From NCBI GenBank assembly GCA_949289845.1, contig CASEPN010000001.1, forward strand, positions 182,887 through 246,886: a DNA stretch of 64,000 nucleotides. The letters run 5' to 3'. The stretch's first letter is position 1. Every line of letters begins with the position of its first letter. Source of the stretch: an uncultured Bacillota bacterium (lineage in GTDB: Bacteria > Bacillota_I > Bacilli_A > RFN20 > CAG-826). Below are positions 53,117 to 62,147 of the stretch, piece after piece. The position numbers and the translations under genes were made by a program. A model generated the notes under the pieces. It made no database searches, was not told the DNA's origin, and was given only the letters and a program-made list of their open reading frames with translations.

Positions 53117-55169
53117 GAAAGTTTGGGCGGAGAACTTCCGGAACTTCCGAAAGTTCGGATCTCGCGATAATCCGATACGGTTCAACACCGGAGGCAAGGT
53201 CAATCTCATTTACGGGAAATCCGGTTTTGGCAAGAGCACCATTCTTCAGTTGCTCCAATGGACTCTCTATGGCCAATGCGATTTTGACGAAGATGACCTA
53301 GTGAACAGCGGGATAAGGTCGAGCGCTTCTGCCGGCGCCGAGATTGCTCTTTTCGGATCGCTTTCGATCTTGGTTGATGGGGTGCGTTATCTCATCGAGC
53401 GTCGATGGGTCTTCTTAAAGCAACCCGGGGGCGGGTTACGTCGGAAGAAGGACAATAAGGATCGCTTCGAAGAGTATTTCACTATCATGCAAGAGTCCCC
53501 GGACGGGAGCAGCAAGCCGATTCAAGGCCGTGATGGGAAAGAAGGTCGAGAGTTTATCGACCGAATCATGCCGCAAGGGCTTGCCGGCTATTTCTTTTTC
53601 GACGGGGAGCAATTTATCGACCGGTTCGAAGACACGAAAAATGCGAATGGGAAGAGGCTGAAGGAGGCAATCGGGACGTTGTTCCAGACGGATGTCTATA
53701 ACGTCGCGAGGGAACTTCTTGCCGGACCTGCGTGGTCATCCTCGGGCATATTGGACAAGAGCCTCAGACAAACGCCGAGCTCCGGTTCCAAGGAATTGGA
53801 AGAAGCTCGCGAAGAGATGGAAGAAGCTAGGAAATCCTTCGACATGGCGAGAAAGATGAGCGAATGGCGGAGCCAAGAGGCAAATTCGGAACAAAAGGAG
53901 ATGCTGGAGCTTACGGAAGCTCTTAAGAACATACCGAACCCGGAAGACCTGAAGAAGCAGATCAACGACTTGGAGAAAGAAGAGAAGTCCTTGCGGAAGC
54001 AATATGATGACCTTCTCCATAAGATCGCCGCCTCCGCGCGCTCGCATTTCATATCCTTTGCCGTCGCCAAAAGTTCCGTCGATGCCACAAGAATGAAGCC
54101 GGATGAGATTGGCGATCAGGAGGTTCCGCCCTCCTTGTCGAAAGAACTCATCAAGAGCCTGGAAGAAAGAGGGGAGTGCATCTGCGGCCACCATATCGGC
54201 AATCTGGAGAGAGGGCATTTGGAGCGTTGGCTCGCCGCGCTTCCCCCGGCATCCTATCGGCCGACATATGAGTCCTACCTCGAGCGCAAGAGCCTGATTG
54301 TAGAACGGGAACTAGGGCAGGGATTCCGTGACTTGCATAGCCTTGTCGAAGAGCTTGTCGCAAAAGAGGAAAGAATTAACGATATAGCGAATAGGCTGAA
54401 GGAAGCCTGGGAACGCCAGCGCGAGGTTTTTGACGCCGAGGCAGAGCACAAATGGGAAAGGTTTGGTGTGCTTCAGAGGAAAGTTAAGAAGACCGCTGAT
54501 TCCCTTCGGGACTTATCCAAGGAGGCCGAGCAAAAGAGAAGGGCTTCGGATGTGGCCAAAAGGAGATTCGACGAAGCGCTGAGACGAGCAAATGTCGCCA
54601 AAAAGGAACGCTATGCGCTGGCGCTTTCCAATGAGGTGGCCGAGCTTTTTGAATCGCTTGCCGCGGATCGCACGCGAAACGTTCGGTTGGACCTTCAGAG
54701 GGCCATCGAGGAGTATCTCAACAAGATTCTTGTAGGGGCCGTCAAGACCGCTGAGCTGGATGACAATTTCAAGCTTACGATTCGGGAAGGGGACATTACT
54801 TATAAGTCCAGGGGCCAGGCTGCCGTCGCTTGCTACAGCTATGTCCTCGGGATCCTTTCCGTCCTAAGGAACTTCAGGGACCGCCATGAAGACGACATCC
54901 TGGATCTTTCCGACGAATATCCCCTTGTCATCGATGCTCCCTTCAGCGAGACGGATCCAGAGCAGACCTTGCATGCCCTTTCCTACTTCAGGGAGATTCC
55001 GAAACAGATTGTTCTCATGTCGAACCGCGACCTGAACGACATGGTAGCGAAAGATGATGTGGGGACCATCTATGTCATCAAGGGCGTAGGGGTAGACGCC
55101 TTCATCGAGGAATGCTCTTACGAGGATGTGGATCGCTACTTTGCCGAGGGTGGCGAGAAGGAGGACTAG
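53106..55169 (+). CDS. SMC/Rad50-like ATPase (DndD-like, restriction-side copy)
   Basis: 687 residues. Walker A is GKSGFGKST (37-45), then the family mark YFFFDGEQFIDRF (~160), a long coiled coil with a hook-like Cys-x-Cys (Cys358 and Cys360 in GECICGHH), a degenerate signature (KSRGQAAVACYSYVLGI) and Walker B YPLVIDAPF. The FFDGE motif is shared with DndD in the same operon, but overall sequence is quite different. It likely assembles with the helicase and small proteins as a DNA-scanning or cleaving complex. Confidence 0.8.
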   Translation: MLIEKVWAENFRNFRKFGSRDNPIRFNTGGKVNLIYGKSGFGKSTILQLLQWTLYGQCDFDEDDLVNSGIRSSASAGAEIALFGSLSILVDGVRYLIERRWVFLKQPGGGLRRKKDNKDRFEEYFTIMQESPDGSSKPIQGRDGKEGREFIDRIMPQGLAGYFFFDGEQFIDRFEDTKNANGKRLKEAIGTLFQTDVYNVARELLAGPAWSSSGILDKSLRQTPSSGSKELEEAREEMEEARKSFDMARKMSEWRSQEANSEQKEMLELTEALKNIPNPEDLKKQINDLEKEEKSLRKQYDDLLHKIAASARSHFISFAVAKSSVDATRMKPDEIGDQEVPPSLSKELIKSLEERGECICGHHIGNLERGHLERWLAALPPASYRPTYESYLERKSLIVERELGQGFRDLHSLVEELVAKEERINDIANRLKEAWERQREVFDAEAEHKWERFGVLQRKVKKTADSLRDLSKEAEQKRRASDVAKRRFDEALRRANVAKKERYALALSNEVAELFESLAADRTRNVRLDLQRAIEEYLNKILVGAVKTAELDDNFKLTIREGDITYKSRGQAAVACYSYVLGILSVLRNFRDRHEDDILDLSDEYPLVIDAPFSETDPEQTLHALSYFREIPKQIVLMSNRDLNDMVAKDDVGTIYVIKGVGVDAFIEECSYEDVDRYFAEGGEKED

Positions 55170-55694
55170 ATGAACAACAGCCAGCCAATTTCAAGTTCGA
55201 TCGTCCTTTATGGCGCTCCTTGGCTAGAGGCTAGGGAGAAGTTTTGCCAAAACAGAGGGAACGGCATCCTCTTTGAGACTGCCGCCGAGCTCTTCATCTT
55301 TTGCTCGGCGATAGGGGTGCGAATCGGCTCTCCGACCGAACAATTTCCATCAGATGAGGAAAACCCGCAAGGCGTCGAGGTTCCTTATACGGTTCTCGAG
55401 CGGCCCAAGAACAAGGATTTTCTCAGCGACCTCTACGCGACGGTCTTGTTTAACCGTTGGATCGAGCCTGAACTGACTGACATTCAGAGACTTGAGGTTA
55501 TTTTCGAAAAGGGGGCGCCTTCCGACCGCCACAAGATTCTTGAACCCTATGCGCGAACAGGGGTCCTCCACCTCCTTGAATGCACGAAGGACTTCGCCAA
55601 GGACTGGCCGCTCATCGAGCGGGTCTGGTCGAATCTCGCGGACCTTTATGGCGAGCCCCGCATCCTTGAAGGGGAAGGTTCTTCCGAGGAGTAG
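55170..55694 (+). CDS. Dnd-associated protein, resembling 'dnd system-associated protein 4'
   Basis: 174 residues starting directly after the SMC-like stop; Phe-rich helical segment LFETAAELFIFCSAIGVRIG then a Tyr/Phe-rich core. From memory this pattern (an F-x-A-x-x-LG-type helix followed by a polar loop) fits small proteins named as dnd-associated. Two bases separate it from dndC. Function unknown; likely part of the restriction module. Confidence 0.5.
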   Translation: MNNSQPISSSIVLYGAPWLEAREKFCQNRGNGILFETAAELFIFCSAIGVRIGSPTEQFPSDEENPQGVEVPYTVLERPKNKDFLSDLYATVLFNRWIEPELTDIQRLEVIFEKGAPSDRHKILEPYARTGVLHLLECTKDFAKDWPLIERVWSNLADLYGEPRILEGEGSSEE

Positions 55695-55696
55695 CG

Positions 55697-57070
55697 ATGG
55701 CCGGGGATAGCCGCCTTTCGGTCTTTTCGTCCGTCCTTGAGGACATGGAGAGGGTCTACCTCCATGACCGGAGGCCTTGGATGATCGGCTATAGCGGGGG
55801 CAAGGACTCCTCTCTTTTGACGATGCTCGCCTTCGAGATGCTCGAGAGGATTCCCAAGGAAAAGCGTTGGAAGCCCATATACGTGGTCTCCAGCGATACG
55901 CGCCTGGAGAACCCGGTCGTCTCCCTCTACATGCATGCGTCCAACCGGAAGATCGGACGTTACGCCCATGAAAACAATCTCCCGGTCATCTCGGAAATCA
56001 TCTATCCCAAGGACGAAGAGACGTTCTGGACCCTCGTGATCGGAAAGGGCTATCCGACCCCGGAGCCCCCGGGGTTCCGCTGGTGCACCGAGCGCCTGAA
56101 GATCAATCCGATGAACCGCTTCGTCGACGGGATCATCCAGGAGCATGGCGAAGTCGTCATCCTCCTGGGAGTCCGCAAGGGCGAGTCCGGGACGAGGAAG
56201 AGGAGCATCGAGTCCCGCGAGATCGAGGGGCGGCTTCTCCAGCATCACGAGACCCTCCCCAAGGCGTGGGTCTTCAACCCTCTCGCGGAGGTGCCCAACG
56301 AGTTCGTCTGGCCCTATCTCCTGAAAGGGGATGGAATCGCTCCCTGGGGAACCGACCTCAAGAAGCTTTACGCGATGTACCGCGGCAGCGACCTTTCCGA
56401 GGAGCAGTCCGTCATCGGTCAGGTCGATATCTCGAAGATGCCGGTCACGGGGAACAGTCGTTTCGGGTGCTGGTGCTGCACCATCGTGAAAGAAGACAAG
56501 TCCCTCGCGAACTTCATCGCGAAGGGCTCGAACGAACTCGCCCCTCTGAGGGATTTCCGGAACTGGCTTGTTTCGATTCGGCAGGATCCCGCCTACCGGG
56601 AGAAGCATCGGGCGAACGGGAAGGTCTACAGGAAATCGGACGGGGAAGTCGGGCTTGGTCCTTTCACCCTGGACGCGAGGGAGGAGATCCTCCGCAGGCT
56701 TCTTGCCCTTCAAAAGCGGACCGGCTTCTCGCTCATCTCGGAAGGAGAGCTCCGCCTCATCGATCGCGCCTGGGAGGACGAGGGGGATTTGTCGCGCCGG
56801 CGTCTTGTGGATGCCTACCGGGACGTCATGGGGAAGAAGCTTCCATGGGACGAGGAGAAGCGCGCCCTGATGGACGAGGATTTCCTCAGGGAGCTTGAGG
56901 ATTTGTGCGATAGGAACGGCCTTCCGTTCGAGGCCATCGGGAAGGTCCTCATGGCGGTCGAGAAAGGGAGGGTCGGGAAGACCAGGGATGCCCTCCGCAA
57001 GTCTGCGAAGAGAATTCTTTCCCAAGAGTATCTCCATCAGGACGCGCTGAGGGAGGGGGAGGAAGCATGA
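55697..57070 (+). CDS. dndC: DNA phosphorothioation sulfurtransferase DndC
   Basis: 457 residues, family length. PP-loop YSGGKDS (32-38) in a PAPS-reductase-like fold, WCTERLKI (~132), and a cysteine cluster FGCWCCT (~255), which with other Cys should hold the 4Fe-4S cluster. DndC activates the DNA phosphate with ATP and passes on sulfur supplied by a cysteine desulfurase. No dndA desulfurase is in the operon, so a chromosomal IscS/NifS may serve. Confidence 0.93.
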   Translation: MAGDSRLSVFSSVLEDMERVYLHDRRPWMIGYSGGKDSSLLTMLAFEMLERIPKEKRWKPIYVVSSDTRLENPVVSLYMHASNRKIGRYAHENNLPVISEIIYPKDEETFWTLVIGKGYPTPEPPGFRWCTERLKINPMNRFVDGIIQEHGEVVILLGVRKGESGTRKRSIESREIEGRLLQHHETLPKAWVFNPLAEVPNEFVWPYLLKGDGIAPWGTDLKKLYAMYRGSDLSEEQSVIGQVDISKMPVTGNSRFGCWCCTIVKEDKSLANFIAKGSNELAPLRDFRNWLVSIRQDPAYREKHRANGKVYRKSDGEVGLGPFTLDAREEILRRLLALQKRTGFSLISEGELRLIDRAWEDEGDLSRRRLVDAYRDVMGKKLPWDEEKRALMDEDFLRELEDLCDRNGLPFEAIGKVLMAVEKGRVGKTRDALRKSAKRILSQEYLHQDALREGEEA

Positions 57071-59163
57071 AGATTCTCGCCGCGGAAATCGAAAACTTCG
57101 GCCCCTACGTCGGGCGCACCCGCTTCGACCTTTCTCCCGAAGGGACCATCCGCAGGATTGTGCTCCTGGGAGGGAAGAACGGAGCGGGCAAGACGACGTT
57201 CTTCGAGTCGCTCCGGCTTGCCCTTTACGGTCCGAAGGCGTTCGGCCTTGCCGTCAGGAACGCCAAGTACGGCAAGAAAGTCGCCTCCCTCGTCAACAAG
57301 CGGGTGCTCCGGGAAGGAAAGGCGCGGGCATCCGTCGCCGTTTCCCTTCGGCTTGAGGACGGGAACCATGAGAACGGATCCTATCGACTCGATCGTTCCT
57401 GGGAAATCGAGGGCAAGGACGTCAGGGAAACCCTCAAGGTGTCCTTCAAGCCGGATAACGGGGACGAGAGGTTCCTTGGCAGGGAAGAGGAACAGGACTT
57501 CGAGATGACGCTCGAGTCTCTCTTGCCTTTGTCTCTCTTCCCGTTCTATTTCTTCGACGGGGAGAAACTCACGGATTTCTTCCTAGACGGCAAGGGCTTC
57601 CGCGAGACCTTGATCGCGATGACAGGGATGGAGAGCCTCGATATCCTCGTATCGATCCTTGGCGATCTTGCGAAGAAGGAGGGGAGGGCGAAGGACGCCG
57701 GAAGGCGGTTCGAAAAGGCGGAGAAGACTTATCTTTCCCTTAAATCGAAATGCGATGCCCTTCGCTCGGAACGGGATGCCCTTAAAGAGGAAATCGAGAA
57801 AAAGGAAGAGGATTTCCAGGAATTTCAGAAGGAATTCCTTCGAAAAGGAGGCCTTTCCGCGAAGGCAAGGCGCGCCCTTGAGAAAGAAATCGAGCACGAG
57901 ACGGAAGAAAGGGAGAGGAAGCGCGTGGAGCTTAAGGCCTTTGCGAACACGCATCTCCCTATCCTCATCATGGAAAGGCAGGTGCGGAAGGCGCTTGAGG
58001 GGGCCGATTCCTCCCGTTCCGCCTTCCTTGTCCGGGAGATCAAGAAGGCAGCGGAGGAGCGAGGAGTCCTCCCGCTTCTTTCCGAGCAGCTTGGGCCACA
58101 AGGCCTCGACGGGCTCCTTAGGTCCATCTTCGGGGAGGAGGCGCTCAAGGGGGAAGGCGCAGGCTTCTACCGCCCCTCGCCGGAAGAACTTTCTCGCATT
58201 CATGAGCAATTGGAGGAGGCTACGTCCGCCGACCTTGGCTATTTCAAGGCGATCGAGGAAGACATCTATGGCTCCATGTCGATGCAGCGGGGGATACGGG
58301 AAAAACTAAAAGGAGTATCCGAGGAGGGGGAGAAGGCGCTTGAGAAAGAACGGAAGGAACTGGAGAAGTTCCGCTTCTCTGTTCTGAGGAAGATCAGGGA
58401 GAGAGAAGATTCCCTGGAGGCGCTCCTTCCTGATTTCCTTAGGGCGGAGGCTGAATATCGCTCTGCTTTGAAGGAACGGGACGACCGGCTGAGGGAAGAG
58501 TCCGCGCACAGCCTTGCCGCGAAGGCGCACCTTGTCCTCGCGGAGTTCGAGCGCCATCTTTTCGCAAAGCAGGTGGATCGGCTGAAGGACTCCTTCCTCT
58601 CCATCTTTTCTTCGATCATCAACAAGGACGGCCTTGTCGACGGGCTTGAAGTCGATTCCATGCTTCGCGTCTACCCCGTGCTTTCGGAACAGGTTAGCTT
58701 GGGGGAGATGGTCCATCTCCGCGAGGAGCTGGGAGAAAGCGAATTCGAAGAACGATACGGGGAGGCTGCCCTTTCCATGACCTATCTCGAGACGGATGAA
58801 GAACAGGTCCGGATGCCTCTCAAGGTAAGTGGGATGTCCGCCGGGGAGAGGCAGGTGTATCTATTCGCCCTCTATGGGGCGCTTGCCACGATCGCCGACC
58901 ACCGGATGCCCTTCCTCATCGATTTCCCGTTCGGCCGGGTCGACACCGTCCACCGCATGGGCATGGTGGACCATTTCTTCCTTTCCCTTCCCGGGCAGGT
59001 CGTCATCCTTTCGACGGACGAGGAGGTGCAAGGGGCGCTTCTGGAGGAGATGGACCCCTTCATCGCGAGGTCCTACACGATCGAGAGCAAGGGGGACGGG
59101 ACGAGCCGCGTGCTCGAAGGCGTCTATTTCGGGAAGGAGGTTCCCCATGGGAAACAGGCTTAG
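57067..59163 (+). CDS. dndD: DNA sulfur modification ATPase DndD
   Basis: 698 residues; overlaps dndC by four bases. Walker A GGKNGAGKTT (35-44), FYFFDGEKLTDFF (~160), a long coiled coil, signature MSAGERQVYLFALYGAL and Walker B MPFLIDFPFGRVD. DndD is the SMC-like ATPase of the modification complex, thought to open or nick DNA for sulfur insertion. No hook cysteines were seen in its coil, in contrast to the copy at 53106. Confidence 0.92.
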   Translation: MKILAAEIENFGPYVGRTRFDLSPEGTIRRIVLLGGKNGAGKTTFFESLRLALYGPKAFGLAVRNAKYGKKVASLVNKRVLREGKARASVAVSLRLEDGNHENGSYRLDRSWEIEGKDVRETLKVSFKPDNGDERFLGREEEQDFEMTLESLLPLSLFPFYFFDGEKLTDFFLDGKGFRETLIAMTGMESLDILVSILGDLAKKEGRAKDAGRRFEKAEKTYLSLKSKCDALRSERDALKEEIEKKEEDFQEFQKEFLRKGGLSAKARRALEKEIEHETEERERKRVELKAFANTHLPILIMERQVRKALEGADSSRSAFLVREIKKAAEERGVLPLLSEQLGPQGLDGLLRSIFGEEALKGEGAGFYRPSPEELSRIHEQLEEATSADLGYFKAIEEDIYGSMSMQRGIREKLKGVSEEGEKALEKERKELEKFRFSVLRKIREREDSLEALLPDFLRAEAEYRSALKERDDRLREESAHSLAAKAHLVLAEFERHLFAKQVDRLKDSFLSIFSSIINKDGLVDGLEVDSMLRVYPVLSEQVSLGEMVHLREELGESEFEERYGEAALSMTYLETDEEQVRMPLKVSGMSAGERQVYLFALYGALATIADHRMPFLIDFPFGRVDTVHRMGMVDHFFLSLPGQVVILSTDEEVQGALLEEMDPFIARSYTIESKGDGTSRVLEGVYFGKEVPHGKQA

Positions 59164-59524
59164 GACGTCCCTCCATACGAAGAAGGTGTTCGACGAAGTG
59201 AAGAACATCAGCCGCCTCCAGCCCTTCGCCCTTTCCAAGATCGCCCTTGCCCTGTCCCTTCGCATGGAAACCCCGTTGTCGGAAGAGGATTTCAATACCG
59301 ATAACGACGGGCTCGAGCTTTCCCGGGAAACCGTATGCGGGCCGTACGACTCCCTCTTCTCCATGGTTGTGTGCGAGGACGCCGGGAAGGCAATCGCGGA
59401 CTCAGAAATCTTCTCCACCTATTTCAAGGCCCACATCGACCGGGGCGCGAAAGAACTGGAGAAGGAGTTCCGTTACGACAAGAGGCTTTTCCGTCGCCTC
59501 ATCGGCCTGAAGGATTCGATCTAG
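59147..59524 (+). CDS. dndE: DNA sulfur modification protein DndE
   Basis: 125 residues from ATG 59147, preceded by GGAAGGAGG and overlapping dndD by 17 bases. The pattern RLQPFALSKIALALSLRMET, NDGLELSRETVCG and FKAHIDRGAKELEKEF is that of DndE, a small DNA-binding tetrameric subunit. It closes the operon; a weak hairpin without a T run lies 10-45 bases downstream. Confidence 0.88.
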   Translation: MGNRLRTSLHTKKVFDEVKNISRLQPFALSKIALALSLRMETPLSEEDFNTDNDGLELSRETVCGPYDSLFSMVVCEDAGKAIADSEIFSTYFKAHIDRGAKELEKEFRYDKRLFRRLIGLKDSI

Positions 59525-59591
59525 CATTGCTTTGATATCGCCTTTTCAATGCAAGGCAAATCAACGTATCTACGGTTTTTTATGATTAAAC

Positions 59592-59630
59592 TCCAGAAAA
59601 TCCGGAATGCAATTCCAGAAAATCCGGAAT
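59592..59630. repeat. Two tandem 17-bp repeats (22-bp period) after dndE
   Basis: TCCAGAAAATCCGGAAT occurs at 59592-59608 and again at 59614-59630. Each copy is palindromic at its ends (TTCC/GGAA). Situated between dndE and the convergent permease gene. Confidence 0.8.
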
Positions 59631-59642
59631 TCAGCCCTCTTC

Positions 59643-60953
59643 CTAGACGAAGAGGAACGCCTCGGCCTGGAGGGCAAGGAGCCCTATGAGGAGGGCGGGC
59701 ACCGCGACCATGAGGCCTTCCCTCGTGAAGCGAAGGAAGGTGAGGGGGATCCCCTCCTCCCTGACCTTCTGGAGGAACATGAGGCCCGCGAGGGCCGCGA
59801 ACGGGGTGAGATAGGCGGCGAGGTTCGAGGAAAGGATGACCGCGTAGGGAGCAAGCCCCTCGTAAGGGGCGGACAGGAACACTTCCTCGAAGAGGACGGA
59901 CATGGGGATGTTGTTCATGAGGTTCGCTAGGAGCATCGATCCCAGCCCGTGGCTCCATATCGAGTAGCCTTCCTGGTTCAGGATCCCCGCGATGAGGGAG
60001 GTGATCCCCTGTTCGTCCAGCGCAAGGACGACGACGAACATCCCAAGGAGCAAGGGGAGGAGGGAATAGGGAAGCCTCCTGACCGCCCGAAGGGGCGGGA
60101 GGACGTCCTTCCTGAGGATTCCCCTCACGAGGCGGAAGAGGAAGAGGAAGAGCGCGAGCGCGAGGCAGATAAGGTAGCTCGGGATCGGGAGGAAGGAGCC
60201 AAGAGCCGCCCCGAGGATCGCAAGGCCCAGGGCGATGAGGGAGACAATCACCGAGGGCCTGTCATGGAGGGGAGAGGGCTCCTCCCTCATGGGGATGAGG
60301 GGTTTCCTTAGCTCCCTCCGGAACAAGATCCTGAGGATGAGGAAGGCGAGGAGGCCGGATAGAAGGGAAGGAAGGGACATCCGCAGGAGGTAGTCCGCCC
60401 AGGAAATGCCGAGGCTCTCGGTGAGGAAGATGTTCGTCGGGTTCCCGACGGGAAGGAAGGCGCTGAAGGTGTTCGCCGCGACGAAGGAGCCGATGAGATA
60501 GGGGACGGGATCCACCCTCGTCCGCCTGCAGAAGGAGATGAGGAACGGGGTGAACGTAAGCACGATGATGTCGTTCGAGGTGAAGACGGTGAGGAGGCTC
60601 ACGAAGAGGAAGAGCATCGCGAAAAGCGTCCCTTGGGACTTGCCTCCGTGCCGGAGGGCGACGCCGGCGAGATGCGAGAAGAACCCTTCCTCGTCGAGGA
60701 GGGTGGAGAGGAACACCATCGAGAAGAAAAGGACGAGCACCCGGAGAGGGTTCACCGCCGTGTCGCTAAGGAAGGTCTCCTCGATCCTTTCCCAAGGGAC
60801 GAGCCCGAAGGAAAGGATGAGGATCGCCCCGAGGAGGGGGATGAACGGGTAGACCGGGACCTTCCTTCCCCTGAGGGAAATGCTCGGGAAGAGGAGCGCG
60901 GATGCCCCGGTGAGGATCACCGTCAGAAGCGAGAGGACGAGCGCGAGCACCAT
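59643..60953 (-). CDS. ArsB/SLC13-type anion permease
   Basis: 436 residues with about eleven membrane helices. Landmarks of the ion-transporter superfamily are TVFTSNDIIVLTFTPF (~120), PVGNPTNIFLTESLG (~168) and the C-terminal ANLMNNIPMSVLF (~345). Members export arsenite or antiport Na+, or take up dicarboxylates; no arsenic regulator or ATPase is nearby, so the substrate stays open. TAGCAT lies eight bases before the ATG and there is no ribosome binding site. Confidence 0.85.
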   Translation of the reverse strand: MVLALVLSLLTVILTGASALLFPSISLRGRKVPVYPFIPLLGAILILSFGLVPWERIEETFLSDTAVNPLRVLVLFFSMVFLSTLLDEEGFFSHLAGVALRHGGKSQGTLFAMLFLFVSLLTVFTSNDIIVLTFTPFLISFCRRTRVDPVPYLIGSFVAANTFSAFLPVGNPTNIFLTESLGISWADYLLRMSLPSLLSGLLAFLILRILFRRELRKPLIPMREEPSPLHDRPSVIVSLIALGLAILGAALGSFLPIPSYLICLALALFLFLFRLVRGILRKDVLPPLRAVRRLPYSLLPLLLGMFVVVLALDEQGITSLIAGILNQEGYSIWSHGLGSMLLANLMNNIPMSVLFEEVFLSAPYEGLAPYAVILSSNLAAYLTPFAALAGLMFLQKVREEGIPLTFLRFTREGLMVAVPALLIGLLALQAEAFLFV

Positions 60954-61266
60954 CGCCGGAGATGCTAGTCCCTCCCTTGGGGAATGGGTCTCTGAAAGCG
61001 GTTCATCCCCTTCCGCCCCTCAATTTTGCAAACGGGAGGATCCGCTTTCCTATCCACGAGGTCGTCCTTGGGACTAGTCCCGGGGCGAGAGGGGACGGCT
61101 CCCCGGTCCTTCAAGGGAAAAATCCGTTCCAACGGGCGTTTCAGTGAGGGAAGCGAGCCATCGCGAGAATGGTTTTCTTACACTCGCTCAAAAACTTATT
61201 TCATTCGACCAGTCCTAGTTATCTAATTGTTACTCAAAAACTCTCTGGAGGGAGGTCACCCTTTCC
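60954..61266. other. Intergenic region with no recognised gene
   Basis: 313 bases between the divergent permease and exported-protein genes. Short ORFs in it have no ribosome binding site or family resemblance, and no clear promoter pair was identified. Confidence 0.4.
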
Positions 61267-62016
61267 TTGAAAGGACCCAGGGGGATGGCTATTTCCCCCT
61301 CCATGCGCAGGAGTTCGCGCGCGTATTTCGGGAAGAGATGGCTCATGGTCCCTCTTCTCCTGGGAGCCTCCCTCCTCGGAACGGGCTTCGCCGCCTGGGA
61401 GCTTTCGGGCGTCCCTGGCTCCCTGAACGTCCCGGAGGCGGAGTTCGCCGGGACGAAGCCCTCCTACGTGAACCTTTCCTCCATCGGCTTCCAGGCCCTC
61501 CCGGATAGCCTCGTCGAGCCCGAATGGATCGGGGAAGCCGGGGAACGGGAGTTCGTCGGGGATCCCGTCCTCTCCGTCGAGGCGACCGTCGACATGGATT
61601 TGTTCGGGAACGTCTTCTATAACGACGGGTTCTATCTGAAGGTCGTGGTGCAGGGGATCGCCATGAGCGCCCTCCCTGCGATCGAGGAGCTGTCCCTCAG
61701 CCCTTCCCGCTACCCATGGTTCGCCTTCCCGGCGATGCGCGGGGGCGAGGGCTCCCGGGACTTCTACTTCCCCCTGAAGAGCCAGGTGAGGCCTTCCCTC
61801 TTCCTCCTTGGGTCCTTGGACGCGAATGCCCCCGAGGAGGGGGAGACCTCGATGAATCCCGACGTAGGGATCCGCTTCTCCTTCCCCCTCAAGGAGGATA
61901 TGGCGGAGACCTTCCTTTCCGGGAACCTTCCCTCCCTTTCCTTCTCCTTTTCCTTTCCCTCCGGAAAGGGAAGAAGGCTGGGAAAGAAGGGGACAAGCCC
62001 TCCCTTTCCAACGTAA
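61267..62016 (+). CDS. Exported protein of unknown function
   Basis: 249 residues if read from TTG 61267, which has GGAGGT ten bases upstream; an ATG at 61303 is the next candidate. A hydrophobic segment WLMVPLLLGASLLGTGFAAW resembles the signal region of SipW-dependent matrix-type proteins (G-T-x-A-A-W), though that is a loose likeness. The remainder is beta-rich, with a basic tail. Positioned 131 bases before the terminal lipoprotein. Family not recognised. Confidence 0.55.
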   Translation: MKGPRGMAISPSMRRSSRAYFGKRWLMVPLLLGASLLGTGFAAWELSGVPGSLNVPEAEFAGTKPSYVNLSSIGFQALPDSLVEPEWIGEAGEREFVGDPVLSVEATVDMDLFGNVFYNDGFYLKVVVQGIAMSALPAIEELSLSPSRYPWFAFPAMRGGEGSRDFYFPLKSQVRPSLFLLGSLDANAPEEGETSMNPDVGIRFSFPLKEDMAETFLSGNLPSLSFSFSFPSGKGRRLGKKGTSPPFPT

Positions 62017-62147
62017 ATCGTTAATCTTTCTCCGGAAACCTCCTTTCTGCGGGGATTTCCCGCGCCCATCCGCGAATTCCTTGCAAAGCGTTCCTTCCCT
62101 CCTTTACGATGAAGTCGCCCCAAGGGGCCATCAAGGAGGTGCCTACC

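Noticed and set aside
50734-59524. Classification as SspABCD or BREX
   Set aside because: DndC, DndD and DndE signatures are present, while no PglX/PglZ-type genes or an SspB-like nickase were seen.
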